Shown here piece after piece: positions 59,330-64,000 of a stretch of 64,000 bases of DNA. The DNA comes from Muricea muricata. Lineage: Eukaryota > Cnidaria > Anthozoa > Malacalcyonacea > Plexauridae. The position numbers and the translations under genes were made by a program. Numbering within the stretch: position 1 is the stretch's first letter; the number at the start of each line of letters is the position of its first letter. The notes below the pieces were generated by a model. The model was given only the letters and a program-made list of their open reading frames with translations, was not told the origin of the DNA and made no database searches. Location: the NCBI GenBank assembly GCA_963855995.1, contig OY979717.1, positions 71,571,999 through 71,635,998 of the forward strand, read 5' to 3'.

Positions 59330-60385
59330 GTGTGTATAATTTCATACCTTGTATATGTCTCTTATTTTGAATGTATGTCTTTGCTGTGACTTGTAATACT
59401 TTGCAAGATGTGTCACTCTTTTGAACATACAATGGATCAAACAAACTTGTTGGTTTTGTTTCCCTTGGTCAAGAAAATGATGACATTGAAGAATTGTGCA
59501 CCAAAGGTATGTACAGTAACTCAAAAATAAGTATGACTTATTACTAATTGTTTATGCAATTACACTGCACTTGTTAATTATGAATTGTCTGGCAATTAAA
59601 GCTTGTTTTAACTACAATTAAAAAAGTTGTCACGTATAACTATATTCTATATTTTGTTCCGATAGGAAGTGATGAAGATGGAAAGGTGAAACTAGCCACT
59701 CACGTACTTCAATTTGTGTTTCTTGGCCACACATGATTCAGGTTTCCTTTCGCTCACTGGCCAACCACAGAAGCAAGTGCAACAAGTTTATATACTCACT
59801 TCTGGAAAGCTGTTTATTGGCTATTGCAAGGTGGTTTCATAGTTCATTATTGTTGTTGTGATGGTGGAAGTGCAAATCGTTCATTTGTTAAGTTACACTT
59901 CAAAGACAAAGACCCATGCACAGAGAAGTTTACAACTGTAAATCCATACACTGGAGGCCAACTTGTGTTTATACTAGACCCTTATGTAAGTTTATTACAC
60001 TATACGCTCTATTTCAAACAAAATTATTGTGTATTTTACCATCTTGGATATTCATATCTGTCGTTGCACTGGATATATGCATGACATATCACAACAAGGG
60101 TTAAATTATTTTGTATCTTTAAAGAGTCTGGTGATTCTTATAATAAATCAGATACTAATTTACTCCTTTCTCATCTAAATCAGAGAATTTTTAAATTTTT
60201 AAAGACTTCATAAAACTTATATAATACATATTATACTGTATCCTTTAATGGCCGATAGTTTCAGCAAATATAAGACTAAAGTAATTCCGAACAAAGTGTG
60301 CATAATTAGACTTTACACAATTAAATACTGTATACTCGAAACTATACAGTATTTAATTGTGTAAAGTCTAATTATGCACACTTTA

Positions 60386-61949
60386 CACTGCGTGCCAAAA
60401 TTATATGCAAATTGATATTTTTGCTCTAACGCCGACAGTTTTCAACAAAAATTCGCCATACTTGGCACGTTATATGGCAATACTAACAAATGCGCAGATC
60501 TAAAATTTTAAGGTGATCTGCGCAATAGTAAACAAACGGCAGCTATTTTGGTGACCTCTAGTCTATTTGAGCGTGCCAAGTTTATATGCAAATCATTGTT
60601 AAAGTGTCAAATGTGGCGAAGTGATGATGGAAAATTAAAACATGGATTAGATTAGAAATATGTAATTTGAAAACAACAATAATACAGAGCAAATATCGTC
60701 AATATGGTTTCATAGTACAATCAATATGGTATATAATTGCCATTTTTATGGATCAGAGAAAAAAGTCTTTGGTCCATCGAAGATGTCAAACTTTCGATGT
60801 CATCTGATGAAATGTCTTTGGCAGCAGTCAGAACGGCATTCCAGAGGTCGTCCTTGGAAGTGTACTGCCTCCCATCAGAGTAAAGCTTCCGTTTCAGGAT
60901 GCTCCACAGATTTTCAGTGGGATTCAAGTTTGGAGAACAGGCTGGCCATTGCATAATTTCCCCATGCCTCGCAAAAGCACTCTGCAAATATTTGGTGGTA
61001 AGCCTTGCAGCATGAGATGAGGCATTATCATGCACAAATACCATCTTTTTCCGGAATGACAAATTCTTCTTCTTGTGCCAGGGTACGAGGTGCTCCTTAA
61101 TGAAGTCAATATAAAGTTTGGCAGTCATTTTCACTCCATCTACAACTCTGAATAACCCTACCAGCTCGTTTCCAATGATTGCCGCCGAAAACATCACACC
61201 ACCACCTTCTTGCTGACGCCTGATCCGGTGGGGACGTGGACCCTCCTTGCAATACCATCCTCTCCTCCATCCATCGGGTCCATCAAGGGTCGCTCGACGC
61301 TCGTCGGTGAACAAAACTGTTTGAAAATTGACTTTCATGTGATTTTTTGCCCACTCCATCCTCTTTTTCTTATGGACATCCTGTAATGGTGGGCGAACCT
61401 CTGGTTTTCCACATTTTGCAACATTCCTCAGGATACGGCATCGAGTTGATTTGGGCACATCAGGGACATCGGCATTTTCAAAAACTCTTTGCTAGTTCCA
61501 AGAGGGTTACGGCGGAGTTCTCTCTTGATTCTACTCATGGCTCGATGCGAAACAGGTGCTTTCTTACGAATTTTCCCTTTGTCAGAAAGTCCGTTGCAAA
61601 GTTTAGGGTTAGTCCCAATTTTTTTAATGGTACGATGATCACGGTCCAATTCTTTGCTCATTTTTAAGGTAGATATGTTATCATAAAGCCTTTGAATAAT
61701 TTTAGATTTCTCAGCTTGACTCAAAGCTCCTCTACGTCCCATCTCGCATATAAAGTTGGCACATTGCATCAGACTAGAAATCATCAAAATGGCTGCCGTT
61801 TGTTTACTATTGCACAGATCAACTTAAAATTTTAGATCTGCGCATGTGTTAGTGTTGCCATATAACGCGCCACGTTTCGCGAATTTGTATTGAAAGCTAT
61901 TCGAGTTTGAGCAAAAATATCGATTTGCATATAATTCTGGCACGCAGTG
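60386..61949 (-). mobile_element. Tc1/mariner element, complete (1564 bp, DD37E)
   Basis: Termini CACTGCGTGCCAAAATTATA (left) and complement (right) with TA duplications at 60384-60385 and 61950-61951. The inverted repeats extend about 160 bp inward at high identity (CGCAGATCTAAAATTTTAAG, TAGTAAACAAACGGCAGC). Confidence 0.92.
60721..61742 (-). pseudogene. Tc1/mariner transposase, one frameshift
   Basis: Start at 61742 (MGRRGALSQAEKSKIIQRLY): an N-terminal helix-turn-helix pair. A missing base near 61487 shifts the frame between LGTSKE and DVPKSTRCRIL. The catalytic part is intact: VLFTDERRATLDGPDGW (first Asp), KMVFVHDNASSHAARL (second Asp) and WPACSPNLNPTENLWSILKR (Glu). I count 37 residues between the second Asp and the Glu, so it is a DD37E type. 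It ends with FSLIHKNGNYIPY. The enzyme cuts at TA-flanked ends; this copy needs one base to be open, so it was recently active or mobilised by a sister copy. Confidence 0.9.
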
Positions 61950-63504
61950 TATTCGGAATTACTTTAGTCTTATTTTATACTGTATTTGTAGTTTTACAGC
62001 ATCTACCCAAGTTGTGACATTATATTACATATAATTAGATCTAATCATAAAACAAGATGGCAAATAGCAGGATCTTTTTGTCTCAAATATTAACAATCTC
62101 AACATTCTTTTCAAATTCCATCTCCCTTTAAAAGTAATAATATCTGACTTATATAAACTTTAAATATCAAAAGCTTTCTAGTACCTATCTGTGTATCTGT
62201 ATGTATTGTGAAAAAATGCCAGTTTCATACAAAAAATATGCAGAGTGAAAAATATCAGACATACTGATATTTTTTATTCAATATATTTTCAATATTGCAG
62301 CAGCATATTTAGGTATTAATTAGTAATTGTGTACAGTTTATAATTTTAAAGCATAATTTCAAGAAATTGAGGAACAACATAGAGAAGAGTCAAAATGGAG
62401 GGACACGATTACCAATGGTCTTTTTTCAAGGATGCATATGACTGGGATCAAAGAAACAGTTCATTGACCATTCATGAGAGGTTAACTGAAAAGCATTTTG
62501 TACTAGGTTATGCCTGCAAAATGCGAAATCATCTAGCTATCGATGTGTTAAACAAGCGTATGCTTTTCTTGATGGAGGTATAAAAAATCAATTATAAATG
62601 CACAATTTGTGTTACGTCTTGCATGGAGTCAGATTCTACCTGTTCTTAAGGAAAATTTCTAAAGACTAAGAATTAATTTTGTGTTTGTTATAAATAACTA
62701 ATTATAAATAACTTTTTTAAAACCTGTTGAGCTGCAACGTGCCCCATTGCACCCGAAGCTCTGCAGCTTATATAATGGGGTTAATCAAAATGTGTGACAA
62801 TGTTTCCTGTTGACACATTGAGCTGCAGAAAAATATGCCCCAGTGTGCCCTACTTATTTCTATTTGATACTTGTCAAGTGCCAGATGATTTTACTCATCA
62901 ATGGGAAAGCACTGCAGCCTAATTAGATTTTAATATTTGTGTAGGCATACAGAAATTCTGTTAATGAAGATTGTGCACTGAAGTTAAAAATGACGGTTGA
63001 TTTGCTTGAAGCTTCAAGCACCATGATTGAAGTGTTTGAAGACCCAAAGCCAATTACTAGCACTGATGATAGCCGACTTCGTCAGCTTGATGTTCCTCTT
63101 GCCTGGTTCACGAAGTGGAAAGAATCTGTCATGTCCAAGGCATATGCACCAGGAATTACAGGCAAAATGCTTTTGTCAGATAAGTTACGCTTTGATTTAT
63201 CGTCAATGGTTTTAGGCTTCAAGAGCCTCTGTGAAGTAGTTATTGCTAAAAGTGGATCTATTGTACCAGCAACAACCAACAGTAATATTGTTGAAAATAT
63301 CTTTTGCCAGCAACGAGGACACAACGGCCAAAATACAAATCCTAATTATTACCAGTATTGTCACACAATGAATGGGATTATTCTTGGACAGCAAACCACC
63401 ACAAAAAAATGTAATACAGGAAGTGTTACAAGTTTTCCATTTTTTGTTAATGAGAAGCTGGTGAGAAAATGAACATTAAACACATACTTACAGTAGAATA
63501 AAAA

Positions 63505-64000
63505 TTACTTTGATTTGAACCTTTTATGCCAATCTAATACTTGTTTTTCCGAAACATCAAATTGAATGGCCCTTTCTGCTGATGTCGACCTGTAATCCTG
63601 CTCGTGATCACATTTAAGGATTTCAAGTTCGCTTGGTGTCGGTCTAAATCTCTTTCTGGTAATTATTGCTTTGGGGTGGGTAGTGGTAGTAGCTGTTGAT
63701 GTGCATGGTTCTGCGTTGTCACCTGAAATATAAAATAATAAAATATTTGTGCAGTATAGGCATGTGTAGTATTTCTGTAATAATTACCATACATGGGGAG
63801 ATTATTACGAAAGTCAGCAAATTATACAATTATCAGTACTACAAGCCAGAAAATATTTATTGTTTTCGTACCTTCTTGATTTTTCACAATTGTGCTTGAG
63901 TTTGAACTGACACGTTGTGGGAAACCGCGTATTTTGTGGATTGCCTTTTTTAGAGCTTCAGCAAGTATTTTTTTGCTGGAACTGGAATTGTAAACAATGC
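63505..64000 (-). CDS. Homeodomain-like gene convergent with P-like transposase (partial)
   Basis: Last exon 63722-63505: after the acceptor TATATTTCAG it reads GDNAEPCTSTATTTTHPK, then ITRKRFRPTPSELEILKCDH and VSEKQVLDWHKRFKSK, stop. The RKRFRPT...LEIL...SEKQVxxWHKR layout is that of a homeodomain (Leu16, Trp48 type positions; the usual WF.N.R is WHKRF). The previous exon (from the window edge to 63872; donor GTACGA) reads SSSSKKILAEALKKAIHKIR and GFPQRVSSNSSSTIVKNQE and joins in phase 1. The 5' part is outside the window. Its stop lies 32 bp from the transposase stop, tail to tail, as in the element at 38154. Likely a DNA-binding partner gene of the element; a host gene is possible. Confidence 0.6.

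Larger units (their letters stand above)
60270..61973. repeat. 138-bp palindrome split by a mariner
   Basis: The left arm 60270-60337 and the inner right arm 60346-60383 pair around CTCGAAAC; the rest of the right arm (TTCGGAATTACTTTAGTCTT) lies at 61952-61973, beyond the mariner. Without the mariner and one TA, the arms are about 65 bp with a single mismatch. Confidence 0.9.
57020..63472 (+). pseudogene. P-like transposase gene without THAP, multi-exon
   Basis: Recognised exons: about 57029-57132 (ends VVQW, donor GTAAGA); 57243-58305, with FGK-like ICRIVKRIFPIIKE (RFX-like winged helix, tentative), a Cys/His-rich region and a coiled coil (ELVQKLKEERRLKNNALRRE); 58711-58996, RLCLSVWNRSPEAYSELSQS and GGIILDEISIQ (catalytic Asp); about 59435-59506, LVGFVSLGQENDDIEELC; about 59666-59984, HVLQFVFLGHT, stop, FRFPFAHWPT and CCCDGGSANRSFVKLHF (second Asp); about 62355-62577, YDWDQRNSSLTIHERLTEKH; 62945-63472, SNIVENIFCQQRGHNG. 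Lesions: TGA at 57546, TGA near 59733, and frame doubts at the exon 2/3 join and near 62390. Same core as the transposase at 38324, but the N-terminus differs and introns are many. Confidence 0.75.
56806..64000. mobile_element. Second P-like element, right end beyond window (tentative)
   Basis: CATAGTGTGTTACCGACGGC at 56806 shares the CATAG start of the P element at 38154 and the MITE at 6572. A TATA-like ATATAAAA is at about 56911, upstream of the P-like transposase exons. The convergent gene at 63505 continues past the window edge, so the right terminus is not visible. The left boundary is inference. Confidence 0.45.

Overview
The window is animal (metazoan) genomic DNA that is almost entirely transposable element. 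It is visibly AT-rich, has GT-AG introns, long (TA)n tracts, and no operons or ribosome-binding sites. The mix of elements (Penelope-like elements with GIY-YIG and hammerhead ribozymes, L2/CR1-like LINEs with an esterase ORF1, THAP-type P elements, ZMYM-like hAT, Tc1/mariner, many foldback MITEs) fits an aquatic invertebrate, most likely a cnidarian such as a coral or anemone. That assignment is inference. I found no convincing host gene, tRNA or rRNA.

Layout. 1-6.2 kb is non-coding and holds TTAA-flanked MITEs. 6.3-8.2 kb has the 3' ends of two LINEs; one is split by a P-type MITE with a perfect 8-bp target duplication. 8.5-16.3 kb is most of an L2/CR1-like LINE (ORF1 with coiled coil and esterase; ORF2 with endonuclease and part of the RT). 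It is split at a (TA)n tract by an inverted-repeat Penelope-like element (PLE, 12.5-14.9 kb) and again by a foldback element. 17-23.6 kb has LINE scraps, a hAT MITE and nested foldback elements. 23.65-30.23 kb is bounded by TTAA and inverted repeats and contains an inverted PLE pair and several foldbacks. 30.4-34.3 kb holds two further PLEs, the second an inverted pair with a hammerhead and (TA)n. 34.4-37.6 kb is a dead hAT transposase on the minus strand, interrupted by a hAT MITE.

38.154-45.036 kb is a complete P-superfamily element with 30-bp identical terminal repeats. It has a THAP transposase gene on + and a second, convergent, spliced C2H2 zinc-finger gene on -. 46 kb has a palindrome of two hammerheads between (TA)n tracts. 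46.7-54.1 kb is minus-strand LINE material, including a long ORF2 with a 2A-like motif, and a 2.2-kb foldback. 54.1-55.1 kb is a decayed mariner ending in telomere-like repeats. From about 56.8 kb to beyond the right edge is a second P-like element. Its transposase gene (multi-exon, +) again faces a different convergent gene (-), here homeodomain-like. A DD37E mariner has landed in a 138-bp palindrome inside one of its introns.

The two most interesting themes are (1) two unrelated P-superfamily elements that share the same two-gene convergent plan, with a DNA-binding protein opposite the transposase, and (2) PLE ends carrying minimal hammerhead ribozymes, always beside (TA)n and repeatedly arranged as inverted pairs, with a shared flanking module of about 70 bp.
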